Assembly: GCF_963676685.1 (NCBI RefSeq) | Contig: NC_092345.1 | Coordinates: 74,761,960-74,825,959, forward strand | DNA from: Mytilus edulis | Lineage: Eukaryota; Mollusca; Bivalvia; Mytilida; Mytilidae | Reading direction: 5' to 3' | DNA: 64,000 bases | Part shown: positions 52,183 through 64,000 of the stretch, piece after piece | Layout: each line of letters starts with the position of its first letter | Numbering within the stretch: the stretch's first letter is position 1 | Program-made: the position numbers and the translations under genes | Notes under the pieces: generated by a model | Databases searched by the model: none | What the model was told of the DNA's origin: nothing | What the model saw: only the letters and a program-made list of their open reading frames with translations

Positions 52183-55100
52183 GTTTGATTACAGAAAGAC
52201 AACAAGACTGGGATATATCTGAATACGAAAACAAGGACTTATCAAAATATAATAGACTAATATAATCATACTAGTATTTGTTTTACATTGAGAATTCATT
52301 ATCTGCACTTGCAGATTGTAAATAAGTAAATCCATGTCATGCGTGTATATTTAATTCTTTATCAGAATATATATTTTGCAAGTGACGAGATGTTGTTTTT
52401 TTTGGTTAAAAAATTGAATACCGATCAAAACATAATAGGTATTTCTTACATGATTTATGTTTATGATTGTCTATAAAAGTGGATTATGGAATTTAAAGTG
52501 ACTGCAATTACTTTCATACAATTTATATAAAGTTTAATTTGTCAAATTTGTCCAAACATGAAATTTAATTGCTATACGTATAAGCTATTTTCATACTTAC
52601 TTTATGTTTTAGATGTTAGCCTCACAAATCTAAAGGGCATTACCCCCGTAAGATAAAGGAATACATCTGATTTAAAACAAGGATCAACCCACCATTTTGT
52701 CTTAAAATGTCCTGTACCAAGTCAGGAATATGTTCTATTGTTGTTTGATTTTTGTTGCACTTCTGTATTCTGTCATTTCGTTGTTTCCTCTTATAGTTGG
52801 TGGGTCCCCTGTTGAGACTTTCATGAAGAAAAGTGCCAACTGCACTAAATAAGTAGTTTTTATTTTGAATTATTCATTGACATTGCTTCATTGAGAAGAC
52901 TTAAGGGCCAATTCCCAGGAAAAGTGATTTACAAAAATTTTTAATTTCAGTTGTTTTTCATTGAGTTTTTAACATACTGACGATTATATGTTTTAATTAA
53001 TGTCGGACAACCAAAACATTTTTGTTCTTTGAGCTGTTTATGGTAGATAATAGAAGGTTTTTCTTCATCACCATCAAGAAAAACATGACAAGAAGAGAAG
53101 AGGCAGAACCCTCATCTTATTTTGCCATTCATAACCTCTAATAAAACACTGCTATCTTTTAAATTTGACACGAGTAGTTAATAGGAAACCCTTTATACTC
53201 TACATGTGTGAGCCAAAGGGCTGAAATACCGCAATATCTAAAGTCTGAAAGTGTCCTTTTAAACAACGTTATATTGCTGGGTCTGTGAAATGCTCTATGA
53301 AACCTCTTTCTACAGTTTTAACATTTAATTTATCAGCAATCAAAATTGTGCTTCAGAATAACTGTAACTGTGAAATTACCCAGTATAGGTCTTGCGTGAA
53401 TCAGATGTTGATATTCAAATATTCAAATACTTGTTAGGGCGCTTACAATAAATAACCCTTCTCGTTATGCAATAAACTAATTGATATGTCTACGCTTAAC
53501 ATTATTCTTAATCATGCAAAACAATACTCTTTGCTGCATAAAACAGCATATTCATCTCAAGTGATAAAATATGGTTAAAGAAGTGAAAAATCATACCTTT
53601 GATAAAACTCCTGAACAAAACGTTAAATGTAACTGACAACATCAAAAGCTTGATTATCTTAATCAGAACAAATGTTTGACGTTATGCGATGTCATACCAG
53701 TGAGAGGTTTAGTTATTTATAACACTACGCAAAATCCGCTATTTTCTACATAAGACAATCCCTGTACTAAGTCAGGAATATAACAATTGTTATCCATTCG
53801 TCTGATGTGTTTGAGCTTTTCATATTGCCAATTAATTATGAACTTTTAATTTTGAGTTTTCCTCGGAGTTGGGTATCTTTTTTAACAGGCATTTGACATT
53901 TTTATCGGAAACAAATATGTCACTTTGAACCGACTTTTTTCTAATTTCCAATGAATCAGACGCCCTTAAAAATCCATCTCGAGAAAAAGAAAATGAAGCT
54001 GAAATATTTTACTTCACTATATAAATGTATTTTTAACTGAATAGTATATTTATCACAATCAACGAAAAGCTTGTCTCTAGAAATTTACAAAGAGGGTCTA
54101 CGACAAAAGAAATGATTCCAGTTGGGTTTTTTTTCAATTTTGCAACCCTCCAGACCTGGTGCATATTTAGTATACATCACCCAGTTAAATATTGGCTATT
54201 GAAAGAATGTAACTGCTCAAAAGGGACAATTAAATAAAGGGATCCAAGTGGTAAAGTTGAAGTCAACCATTCCAAAGTTTTGATAGCGCCTTCATTATTT
54301 AGTAAGCCTTTATTGAATGTACATTGACGACGACCACAATTACATTCCATTCATCCTAACAACAGTCCCGTCTGCTTATCTTTATATATGACATTACCTA
54401 ATACCATTTATCATCAAATCTTGTCTAGCATTATCACCAAGTCTGTCACGTGTGTAGAACAAACATACAAGCTCTCATTTGCACCATAGTTTATTCTCGT
54501 GATTGATGGAATTCGTATTGCTCAATGTTTGGTTTCCTGTGTAATATTTTGTTCTTGGAATTTTCTTTTTAAATTTCACCATAGTGTTGTCTGTTTCATT
54601 TGATTGATGATTTTCGATTGACTCATTGGTATCACCTCTCGTTTTACAATATGTAAAATTACTAATTCAGTAAAGACTGGATGGCGAAAACATTGCAGTA
54701 TGGATACCATCTATTATTCCAATGAATCAATTTGGAATCAAATATTTATCTTTTTCTCTATAGCTATGATGGTGATCTGTACCAAATTTAAAACCAAAAC
54801 CAGGAAGAGTATTGATAGATGAGCTAGGTTATAATGACCAGTCACTTGATTCTTTCTGTTTATATCTTGAATTAGTTATTTATTTTGAAATTAACTTTCA
54901 GTCTGTAAATTTGTCAATATTTTTCAAAACATTTTTTTTAAACACCACGATAACCAGAAAGTATAGGTGTATTCTTAACTCATGCCTTCAAGGAGGGTAG
55001 AATCTATTTAAATTGAAATATGTTCTGCAGTTTTAAAAAGCCTTTAGACGAACCATATATCGCTTTTGGGGGAGTTCATTAAATTTCCTCATTTTTTTTT

Positions 55101-56940
55101 GTTACCTTGATTTGATTTCTTCACCTTTCATTGAGATTTGAGCATTGTTAAAGTACTGCTGCTTTGATTTATATGGATGGTACAATTCAAAAAATTCGAA
55201 ATGTAAAAATCGTGAACAAAACACAATTAGTTAAATTACCGATAATAAATGTACTTTAATGTCTTGAGATATAAGACTGCGAAGACATTTAGCTAGCGAG
55301 TTGAATCATAGATATAGCATATCGGTTGTTCAGGGCATTAGGGTAACCGCAAAACTTCTGTACAAATATATGAAAATATCATTTTATAAATTTTGTGTGT
55401 CCGAATCCCTCTCCTCGATAGAGTTCGAAGATATATTGTCTTTGCCTGAGTGAGTTTGAAATCTTCATCTGTAAACGGACATTTGAAGACAAGTGTGTTG
55501 TTATTCATGTATGTACCGAATCACTGACTACTGAGCTGATGGTACCCTTGAAGAATAATAGTCTATCAGCAGCGATATCGACCCAGTGATATTAAAACTT
55601 TAAATAACATTTAATAAACTGAAAGCGTTCAAAGCGCATTTCTTGAAAAAGTTTCATAAGGAACGTTTAAAACAAAAATGTTTCAATGCCAAGGACGTAT
55701 TAGTACCGAAACACACTAAATATATTAAAAGCTGTTACAAAAAGGAACCTAAAATGATCCATGTCAATCTAAGGTAAACTTTAACTTAAACTAAATTCAA
55801 TTTTCTACGTCGTAACTTTGTTTAATAAGGTTTTTTTGTGTAAATAGCATTTGCTTGCAAATGAAATCCTTTTTTTGTTCGAATGTGTATCTCACTGATA
55901 TAGAGCTTTTTATAACAATTTTATTTTGGTCAAATGATGTGTTTTTCAGAAGGATTTATGCCTTACAAATGCTTATATAACGCAACATAATTTCATGAAA
56001 CTTTGTAATAAGGATATATATAAATAGGTAATTTGTAAACTGTCATTCTTTTTATGAAGCTATCAACATTCTGACAGTCAACAAAAGTTAAGTGTATCCT
56101 AATTTACATATTTAAGATTTTACATGTGGTTTTTTTCAAATTTTAATTTTAAGGCCCAATTTTTGGCTATTTCGTGGGCCAAACTCCTTGTGAAGTGGAT
56201 CTATTACACCGTACAATTGCTGATAAAACTAAAGGAACCAATAGTAAATACAAAACTTAATAAGAAATTAAAGTTTTGAATTTGGGGATACATTCCTTTA
56301 TTCAAAACATTTCAACAATCTTATGATAACAATAACATATGTGTAAATGACTTTACAATAGCAAGTTTTATGTCATTAAAAAAAGAGCAATATTTGTTTG
56401 TGGTCCTTCAAAGGGAAATGGACGCTTCTTAACCCATCTAATATCGAGTGTGAGTCTCAAAGATTGTAGCATAGAGAAATGTAGTCATATGTAAGCTATC
56501 CGAAATATTCTGTTTTAACAAATGACTTCGCGGTTTTTAAAGAGCTTTATTAGAAAGGCAATAAAATTTTTATCGTCATTCTATAATTAAATGACCATAA
56601 TAAAAGTTAATGACCGCAACCATCTCCCTGTGTTCAAATCACATGATATGTGTTAAAGTATTGTATCGGGTGTGTCATGTCGACAGACCAATAAATATGT
56701 TTTTTTTTTAAAAGGAGAAAACGATAAAGAGCAAATCGTTTCACTGAAGTTAAAGTTGAATTCAATACATAAAACAATTACGATATTGTTCAAACTTTAA
56801 ATTTTTGTTCTTTTTTTTAGTTTTCAGCCTTCCATTTTTTTTGTCAATATATAAAGTATAACGACTTGACATAATGCACTACAACACTTAAAACTCATCC
56901 AAAGGCATTGTTGTCACTCCGTCTAGTTTTGTCATCACTT
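52183..56940. other. 3' flank of the astacin gene, no gene seen
   Basis: It holds the 3' untranslated region of unknown length, repeat E pieces (about 52685-52835 and 53695-53890) and a decayed retrozyme tail at about 55520-55595 ('cgacccagtg' end). I find no convincing exon. There is no canonical AATAAA soon after the stop. Confidence 0.45.
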
Positions 56941-56954
56941 TATTAACTTCTATC

Positions 56955-57780
56955 TCTATTGGTATGCAATCTTATACGATAGATGAGCCGTCTAACCTGA
57001 TATATGTGCATTCTAACACGATTGGTGTATTTTCTAACACGATTGGGGAAATTTCTAACACGATTGGTGTGAATTCTAACACGGTTGATTGGTGTACATA
57101 CTAACACGTTTTGTGTGCATTCTTCAACAATTTGTGTGCATTCTGACACAATTGGTTTACATTCTAACACGATCTATGTGCATTATAACACGATTGGTGT
57201 ACATTTAAACACGATTGGTGTGCATTATAACACAATTGTTTAACATTTTTACACGATTTGTGTGCGTTCTTCTACGATTGGCATGCATTCAAAAACGCGA
57301 TTGGTGTACATTCTAACACGATTTGTGTGCATTCTAACACGATTGATGTGCATTCTAACACAATTTGTTGGCATTCTAACACGATCAGTGTGCATTCTTA
57401 CACGATCGGTGTGCACTCTAACACGATTTGTGTACATTCTAACAAAACTGGCTTAAATTGTAACACGAACGGTATACATTTCAACACGATTAGTGAACAT
57501 TCTAACACGATTGGTGTATATTCTTACACGGTTAGTGTGCATTCTAACACGATTATTGTACATTCTTACACGATTAGTATACATTCTAACCCGATTGGTG
57601 TACATTCTAAAACGATTGATGTGCATTCTAACACGATTGGTGTACATTCTAACACAATTGATGTGCATTCTAACACGATTTGTGTACAGCCTAACACGAT
57701 TGGTGTACATTCTAACACGATTGGTGAACATTTTAACGCAATTGGTGTTCATTCTAACTCGAAAGGTGTACATTCTAATA
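56955..57780. repeat. 21-bp minisatellite
   Basis: About 38 units around cattctaacacgattggtgt. The period equals seven codons, so frames reading VHSNTIG on + and TNRVRMH on - stay open. None has a start context or domain. The left part (before 57250) is more diverged. Confidence 0.93.
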
Positions 57781-57859
57781 TGTCCTGTGCGGAAATCACG
57801 TGGGGAATGAGGTCAAGTCGACAAAAAGACAAACAGCAATCATGTCTATGATTTATCAC

Positions 57860-58890
57860 AAGGTGCTAAAAAATAGATGATCTAGAACTTTTAAGACATT
57901 TGAAAATGAAATGAAAAATAACGTTGCACTGCATGATTTTTGTATCTGTAAATGTATTTCGAAATCAAGTGCTTATATTACAAATTCATGATTCTTCCGT
58001 TCAATGATTCCTCGAAAACAAATCCTGTAATATTTTTTCAATTGTTGTTTTATTCATTTCTTGACAAGTATATATCCATTTTCTAGTGATGAAATATGCT
58101 TCAGTTGTAACAATTGTCAGGCATGTGTCACATACTTTTATCTAAATCTAGAATTTCCTGGAAAGAAAATTTGTTTGTATTAATTGGTGTTTTCCAAGAC
58201 AAAACAACATTTAATCTATACATTATACCAAAATACTATTAGATGAATGGAAATCGGTAAGTTTTAAACCCATTGTATGAAAGTTCAATACAAGATATGA
58301 AAGTGTTACATTATGAGAAATCAAATTCCGCCATGACAAACTAGTGATATCAAACCAATAAATTAATGATATGAGAAACACTGTTATTTGCTTCAAGTTC
58401 AATACCAGAAAAAAATATGAAAACGAAAAAAAAGTAATGTTAATGCACAACGCTATCACCAATGAATCCGATCATTAACCTTAGATTCAATGCCTACAAT
58501 GTATCGTCAAATTATGTGAAACCAGTACTGTATTTGAAGATTTACAAGCATCAAAAAGCAATTTGATTATCGCTAATTGATCTTATTGGAGACGAGTTAA
58601 CTCAAGTTTTAATGATCAAATTGTTTGACATTGGTCATTTCGGGGTATTTTTTGGCTTGCTATAAGATACTGGTTTGGCTGATCGTTAAAGTCCTTACTG
58701 TGACCTATAGTCCCGACTTCTGCTCAGTTCTTCTCTGGTGGAGATTTGTCTAATTGCTATAAAACTACATAATTATTCTAGTTTTCACATTCTACAATGT
58801 TGACTGCTGTGCTCCTATGTTTGACATTTCGACCTATTTTGTCTGTTTGTTTTGTTCACACATAGTTGTCAATGTAATGGAATTTTGTGA
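57860..58890. other. Intergenic, repeat pieces only
   Basis: AT-rich. A weak reversed repeat A fragment is at about 58630-58765 ('gtgacctatagtcccgact', 'ctggtggagatttgtct'). Confidence 0.4.
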
Positions 58891-58899
58891 GACTTTCAT

Positions 58900-59090
58900 T
58901 CACCAGAAAGGTTTAGCTAGCTATGAAACCAGGTTTAATCTACCATTTTCTACGTAAAAAATGCATGTACCTGACAGGAACATTACAGTTGTTATCAGGA
59001 TTACCATTCGTTTGATGTGTTGAAGTTTTTGATTTTGCCATTTGATAACGGACCTTCTATTTTGAATTTTCCTCGGAGGTTTTTTTTATT
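58900..59090 (+). repeat. Dispersed repeat E
   Basis: It contains 'gaaaggtttagctagctat', 'aaccaggtttaatctaccat' and 'ttttgccatttgataacggac'. Confidence 0.6.
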
Positions 59091-59159
59091 ATTTTACTTT
59101 ATACTGTTACATTTGCACACATTGTTAAACCCACAATGATTTAATTAAGGTTACTGTAG

Positions 59160-59400
59160 TGTACTGGTGTTCAATTTTAAATCGATTGTAAAGAGACAAA
59201 TAACAAGGTAACAAACAAAACATATATAGAAGAGGGACGAAAGATACTAGAGGGATAGTCAAGCTCATAGATTGAAAACAAACTGACAACGCCATGGCCA
59301 AAAAATAAAAATAAAAACATAAAAACAATAGCATAAAGAACACCACATAGAAAAAACAAAGACAGCATGAACTCTAAAAGGAGACCTCAGAATGTGCCAA
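59160..59400 (+). repeat. Dispersed repeat C
   Basis: It contains 'agagggacgaaagatactag' and 'aaactgacaacgccatggcc', as at 44650. Confidence 0.65.
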
Positions 59401-59469
59401 CAGGGTCTCTAGTTATTCATGCTTCAACAGGCATGTCAACTTAAATTCAGTGAAATGTCAAAGCTTGGC

Positions 59470-60125
59470 ATATGACACAGTTTGGTTTCAGAGATCGCCA
59501 CAAGACAACGATTAATACGCCATTGATTAATTACTATATACCATTAAAGATGTGTTGTGGTTTATGTACTCTGAGAATGCTTTCGACTCAGTGTGGAGGA
59601 AGAGTTTACCTTATATATAAATTATGCACAATAGGAATGGGTAAAAAGTATTATAAAGATGTATAGAATAAACACTTAGACGGAACAATACGTGCTCTTT
59701 CTTTTAAACTATTCGAAGAGTAAATCAGAGGGTTTCATTAGTACACGGATTTAATAAACATTGTGTAAACAACTAGGATAATGTAGTTTATTCTGGACTC
59801 TATGCCACCCAAACTTGTAGACTTGAACCTTGGCTCTTTATATTTAGCAGATAATCTACTTATGTGGTCAGAGAGTAAAAATGGTCTTGAGAATAACGTT
59901 GTTTGTAGTGTCTGTAGATTACAACTATAGGCCCATAATTAAAAATAAAATAGAAGAAATATTTTTTTTTAAACAATGTAACATAAATAGTAGACTGAAA
60001 CATTACTTTATAAAAACAATCGAACTTAGCTTGGATTGAGATTTTCTTAACTTCTTTCCAGTAGACTACAGAAAACTGGAGACGTTTCTTTATTCCTGGT
60101 CACAGAAAACTATTTTTATATGACT
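59470..60125 (+). pseudogene. Degraded non-LTR reverse-transcriptase relic
   Basis: With several frameshifts the + strand shows QFGFR, then SENAFDSVWRKS, a GMGKKYYKD segment, LADNLLMWSESKNGLENNV (a decayed LADDTVLLSE..GL block) and a tail NSRLKHYFIKTIELSLD. This order matches RT motifs from the FGFR block to just after the active site. The catalytic DD is lost. It is a different family from the LINE at 23-26 kb. Confidence 0.6.
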
Positions 60126-60971
60126 TTAGCCATTGCACTAACTGTTCTTTCTTTTCATTGCTTTGCATTACCACTAATTGGGACATTATAATAACTTAAA
60201 TCGCAATATTTTTGACCCGGATTTGTTCTCTTAATATATTTCATACTTTTGAACAGCAGTACCTACTGTTGCCTTTATTTAGATAAGTACATACAGATTT
60301 ACTCGTGGCAGTGGAAATTCCGCCCAAATACCATTTTTGTAGCACTTTCTTCTTAATTCGATTATAACTTTGACCTTATTCCTTAATATTGCATTATTTT
60401 TAGTTCGATCTCAATTCGGCATTGCTATATAGTTTGATATTAATTTTTCTTTAATATTAAAATGCTTCCATACACTCTGAAATTTGGACGTCAAATGAGT
60501 ATAGAAATTTGAAAAAAATGTTTATCAGACTATCTGATACATGGTCCGAAAATATTTACATAAATTAATAACATAAAAACAGAATTAGATGTTACTTACA
60601 AATCCCTATAATCAACACCAAACACGCTGGTTATTGGGGGAACTACAAATCTAAATAATGCTGAAAAATACATACATAATTAATAATGTAACGTTTTCAA
60701 CTAAAAATTAATATTTCTGTTATTAAAGAAAAGTTTTTAAAGTAATTTATTTTTTGATGATTCCAAGTCCGTTGTTACAACAGTATCTTTCGTTAAATAT
60801 ATTTTAGTAATGACTTTTTTATATTTTTTCGGTCTATGAAGGAATAATTTTTTTTTTAAATGTGGAGCGAAGCGGGTTATTTTAAAGTGTGCACCACATT
60901 TTTTGTTATTTCGAGTAGACAGAAAAAAAATTAAAGTCATTTCTTATAATTTAATTCTAAATTTCATTCAA

Positions 60972-61255
60972 CCCTCTTGCTGCCGGAGGGACACATGTGG
61001 CCATACCGACTGTGCCAAAGGGACACATGTGTCCATGTTTTAATTTATGCAAGCTTCTCCTCTATGCTGTATCTTTTTCAAATAAAATACCAAAGTTTAA
61101 ACAGTGTTATATTTTTCTTCACTGGGTTCCAAATGTAACGGTCATTATGGCGTGACGGCATATGTTGAATGACGTCATTGTTGGACTTCCAACGTCACAA
61201 ACGTCGAGCTGTCGTATTTTCTGGCGTTCGAAAAAAAAAACTGGCAGCAAGAGGA
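60972..61255. mobile_element. 284-bp piggyBac-like MITE
   Basis: Terminal inverted repeats CCCTCTTGCTGCCGG and, reversed, TCCTCTTGCTGCCAG (13 of 15 match). The flanks are TCAA (60968-60971) and TTAA (61256-61259), consistent with a TTAA target with one mutated copy. Near the left end is a direct repeat of gggacacatgtg. No open frame. Confidence 0.65.
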
Positions 61256-61563
61256 TTAAACCAGATTAAACCATGAAAAAACGTTGATGACGTTACGGTC
61301 ACATGACAAAATTATGTCTATGAGCTGATAAACATAACAACGTCAGCCAATCAGAAGACGTGTGACGTCCAAAATTAAATTACATATACATAACGTCTAG
61401 ATATTAGTCAACTATATTTCGTACGAGTGTACTCAGTCTGGATGGTTATGTGAAACGATTCTGTACCCAATAAATATATTAAATCATATATATTTGCCTG
61501 AAAAAAGTTCACAAAACAACATCATTAACGAAAATGGGAAACCATTAATGAAAGTATCTATTA

Positions 61564-61593
61564 ATATTTCGGATAACAGTTATCCTTCTTAAG
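61564..61593. repeat. Motif shared with intron 5
   Basis: The motif atatttcggataacag followed by tatccttc also occurs at 8517-8540, with GGATAAC/TATCC palindromic. It is probably the end of a dispersed element of unknown class. Confidence 0.4.
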
Positions 61594-61688
61594 TATAATT
61601 AATTTCAAATTTGAAATCAGAATACATTGATATCGTCAGTTATTACATCACGATATTTATACTGATGAAATATATCTGGCATATATTT

Positions 61689-62796
61689 GTAGGACTCTAA
61701 AGTGCGATGGGGACGCTAAAGTACGATGGTCACGCTAAAGTGCGATGGTCTACGCTAAAGTACGTGGTTCCATACGCTAAAGTGCGATGGTTCGGGAAAA
61801 TATAGACGTAAAGACGTAGTTCGATAATGACGTTAACAGTTGTTTATACAAACTAAAAATGAACATACCGGAAAATATATTAGGAATATTTGATTAACAA
61901 TTTTTACACCATATGTCCATGACTTACGAGTAATTGATTGAATTTAACCGTTCTTTGTCGGCTGAATCACAATGTTTATTGTTTTCGAGTGCTGGAAAAA
62001 GGATTTGTATCCTACAGTCGACCATTTTACTATATAAATACAAAATTGTTTACGCATACTTATCCTGCTTCTATTCGAATCATTGTTTATGAGGCCGTTT
62101 ACTTTGTGATCCCCGTTAAAATGCCGTCGATTTTAATGAAAAGTAACGTCGGTAAAATAGAGATACATGTTTCCATGCGTTTACTATAAATTGTCTGCTA
62201 AAACAAAGTTCATACTGTATATCGTAGGAAAACAGGGTGAAAAAAAGCTCGGCGAACATTGCATTTCTCTCGCATTTAGATGTAACCTTATGCAAATAAA
62301 TGTTGCATATTCCGACAATGAACGAATTATGGATTTTTAATTTTCAATGACAAATGTAAGGGAGGTTGTAACATTAGTGTAAATGGCAATCTACACCAAT
62401 TATCCAAAATATTCAATACGCTCCGAATTGTTAAAAATTCATTTTACATGAAATATAATATTAGCAAAACATAAATTACCTTTATAGCAATTATTACTTG
62501 GTCGGACTTGTTAATTTAGAAACAATTACTTCCGCCTACCGGTAAATTGTAAAGCCTATCACATATGTTATACCTTAGCATAATAGCTTTTGCAAAAAGA
62601 ATTTTTAAACCTCGATGTTTTAATACTTCGAATCTTACCCTTTGGACCATCACAGTTTAGCGTGATACACCATCATACTTTAGCGAACAAACAACCAACG
62701 CACTTTAGCGTAAGACACCATCGTAGTTTAGCGTAGACCATTGCACTTTAGCGTGATCATCGCACTTTAGAGTACCATCGCACTTTAGAGTCCTAC
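61689..62796. mobile_element. 1,108-bp DNA transposon with repeat-rich inverted ends
   Basis: It starts GTAGGACTCTAAAGTGCGAT and ends in the inverse, with identical 6-bp flanks ATATTT (61683-61688 and 62797-62802). The left end has five copies of a cgctaaagtgcgatggt-type motif; the right end has about seven in inverse orientation. Between them is about 850 bp with no transposase and only a weak 83-codon frame (61938-62189). This looks like a nonautonomous element with many subterminal protein-binding sites. I cannot name the superfamily. Confidence 0.85.
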
Positions 62797-63120
62797 ATAT
62801 TTATTATACTATATAATACTCGCTTCGGATCGATTAGTACATTTTTCATTAATATTTTAGTAGCTCTAATTTAATTTTGTTTATTTGTACTCTGGGAAGG
62901 CACTACACGCATTATTCGACATTTTTCTGAATGCGGGACAATTCGAAATTTCCATACAGAAAGGCTGACACCTTAAGTTAATCGTTACAACCATTCTTTT
63001 TCAGTTTTTCTCGTACAAGATTTAATTTCATGTATATCATATTCATTCTACAGCATGCAGTCTTTATAAACCAATATAATATCACACGTACAAATACTTA
63101 ACTACAGTAATCAGACGTAC

Positions 63121-63240
63121 CTTCCTGACATCCTTGTTCAACAGCCCAATCTCTGAATACCGTATCACGTAATATCAAAGGTATAAACCATAATCCGTGA
63201 ACATATGTTTCACATGCCGTCCATGATACTGCATTTTCAA
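63121..63240 (-). CDS. Candidate internal exon of an unknown - strand gene
   Basis: On the - strand a strong acceptor (TGTTTTTTTCAG) is followed by 120 bases open in one frame only, then a strong donor (GAAG/GTACGT). The exon is symmetric, phase 1-1, as is common for extracellular modules. It encodes ENAVSWTACETYVHGLWFIP, then LILRDTVFRDWAVEQGCQE, with two Cys and several Trp. I do not recognise the family. The rest of the gene would lie past the right edge (5') and possibly in this window (3'), where I found no partner exon. Confidence 0.5.
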
Positions 63241-63356
63241 CTGAAAAAAACATTTTGTTCATTATGAGTTACGGACATTGCTGTATACATTGTTAAAATG
63301 ATTGCGGAGTATATTAAATATCGACAAAATATATATGTTTATCAAATTTAGAATAG

Positions 63357-63480
63357 AAATGGGGAACATGTGAAAGAGACAACAACCCTGCCAAGGAGCA
63401 AAAAACAACAGAAGGCAACTATTAGACGAGAAAATTTTGCGCTCGGAATCTGGATTCAGATGGCCACTAATCTAAAATGT
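63357..63480 (+). repeat. Dispersed repeat B fragment
   Basis: 'gtgaaagagacaacaaccct' and 'ttctggattcagatggccac'-like sequence match the start of the repeat at 21468. Confidence 0.55.
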
Positions 63481-63815
63481 GTGCAAGTTCAGTGAAAATG
63501 CATGATGACACAGCCTCATTGTGAATAATTGTTGTTTACTGTTGACTTTTTTCACACAAAATTCACAAATTTACGACGTTTTGCTATCAGTAAAAGCAAA
63601 TATAGTGCTTATAAATCAGCGTGTTTTATCACCGTTAGTCATAAACATTTCAGTATAACTAACGATCAATTTCAATCGTAAGATATTTTGTGAACAGAGT
63701 TTCATATTCGTAAGACATTGTTTCCAACAAAAATTGTCATATTTTACGTTAATATCGTCTACTTTTTATTTTGTACTCCATCACATACTTTGTCTCCCTC
63801 TCTCTTTCTCTCGAT

Positions 63816-63836
63816 ATATATATATATATATATATA
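63816..63836. repeat. (TA)n microsatellite
   Basis: A run of TA dinucleotides after a CT-rich stretch (63790-63815). Confidence 0.9.
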
Positions 63837-63841
63837 AATGT

Positions 63842-63995
63842 GTGTGCTACTCACAGAATTCTGTCCATGACGCCAAGCTCTCTAAGCATATATAAACTGT
63901 TGTTTGCTACTCACAGAAATCTCTCCATGACACCAAGCTCTCTCAATACATATATAATTATTGTGTGCTACTCACAGAAATCTGTGCATGTAAAA
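63842..63995. repeat. 60-62-bp tandem repeat at the window edge
   Basis: Three units starting gtgctactcacag (near 63844, 63904 and 63967), containing 'tccatgacaccaagctctct'. On the - strand each carries a donor-like TTCTGTGAGT. The array probably continues beyond the window. Confidence 0.8.
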
Positions 63996-64000
63996 CAAAT

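Noticed and set aside
57258-57851. A 197-codon frame (VHSNTIG repeats) as a gene
   Set aside because: It follows the 21-bp unit exactly; two other frames over the same DNA are equally open, and codon use only reflects the repeat.
60737-60940. - strand 67-codon frame
   Set aside because: It is low-complexity, lysine-rich sequence in AT-rich DNA with no splice signals or domain match.
61938-62189. 83-codon frame inside the 1.1-kb transposon as a transposase
   Set aside because: It is too short, has no catalytic motif and resembles no transposase I know. The element looks nonautonomous.

Overview
The window looks like nuclear DNA of a marine bivalve, most probably a Mytilus-type mussel. It is AT-rich, has long introns with GT..AG borders, and carries many dispersed repeats that I recognise from memory as mussel repeats: the 'gatgtggtatgattgccaatgag' type, the 'gtctctttgacacattcccc' type, and a 355-bp hammerhead-ribozyme repeat. 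The species name is an inference; no database was searched.

One large gene fills about 2.1-52.2 kb on the + strand. I reconstructed 29 coding exons (1,255 codons plus stop). All use GT..AG borders and join without a frame break. They encode a secreted multidomain astacin metalloprotease: signal peptide; basic propeptide with a Gly-Lys repeat and an RKR processing site; astacin catalytic domain (HEMLHALGAKHE zinc motif, unusual SLQY in place of the Met-turn SxMHY); EGF; CUB; EGF; MAM1; a 170-residue Thr/Pro mucin-like linker; MAM2; MAM3; and a 9-residue tail. A TATA box (2126-2133) lies 60 bp before the start codon. Each MAM domain is built from four exons with the same phase series, so the 3' half grew by duplication of four-exon blocks.

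The introns hold most of the unusual DNA. Intron 7 (10.6-17.4 kb) has an antisense reverse-transcriptase fragment, a 36-bp minisatellite with a 1,057-bp higher-order duplication, and, inside that minisatellite, a tandem retrozyme array whose five hammerhead ribozymes lie on the - strand. Intron 8 has a 42-bp minisatellite grown from the end of a dispersed repeat. Intron 10 starts with a 147-bp foldback element and contains a decayed L1-like LINE whose ORF1 seems to end in an IMPACT/UPF0029-like domain. Intron 12 has a 35-bp minisatellite. Intron 13 has a 73-bp minisatellite whose first unit is the end of a coding exon with its splice donor.

Downstream (52.2-64 kb) I find no complete gene. There is a 21-bp minisatellite (57 kb), a reverse-transcriptase relic (59.5-60.1 kb), a TTAA-flanked MITE (61 kb), and a 1,108-bp DNA transposon with repeat-rich ends (61.7-62.8 kb). 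At the right edge is one good candidate exon of a - strand gene (63.1 kb), with a short repeat carrying donor-like sites beyond it. Most long open frames in the window fall in minisatellites whose period is a multiple of three and are not genes.
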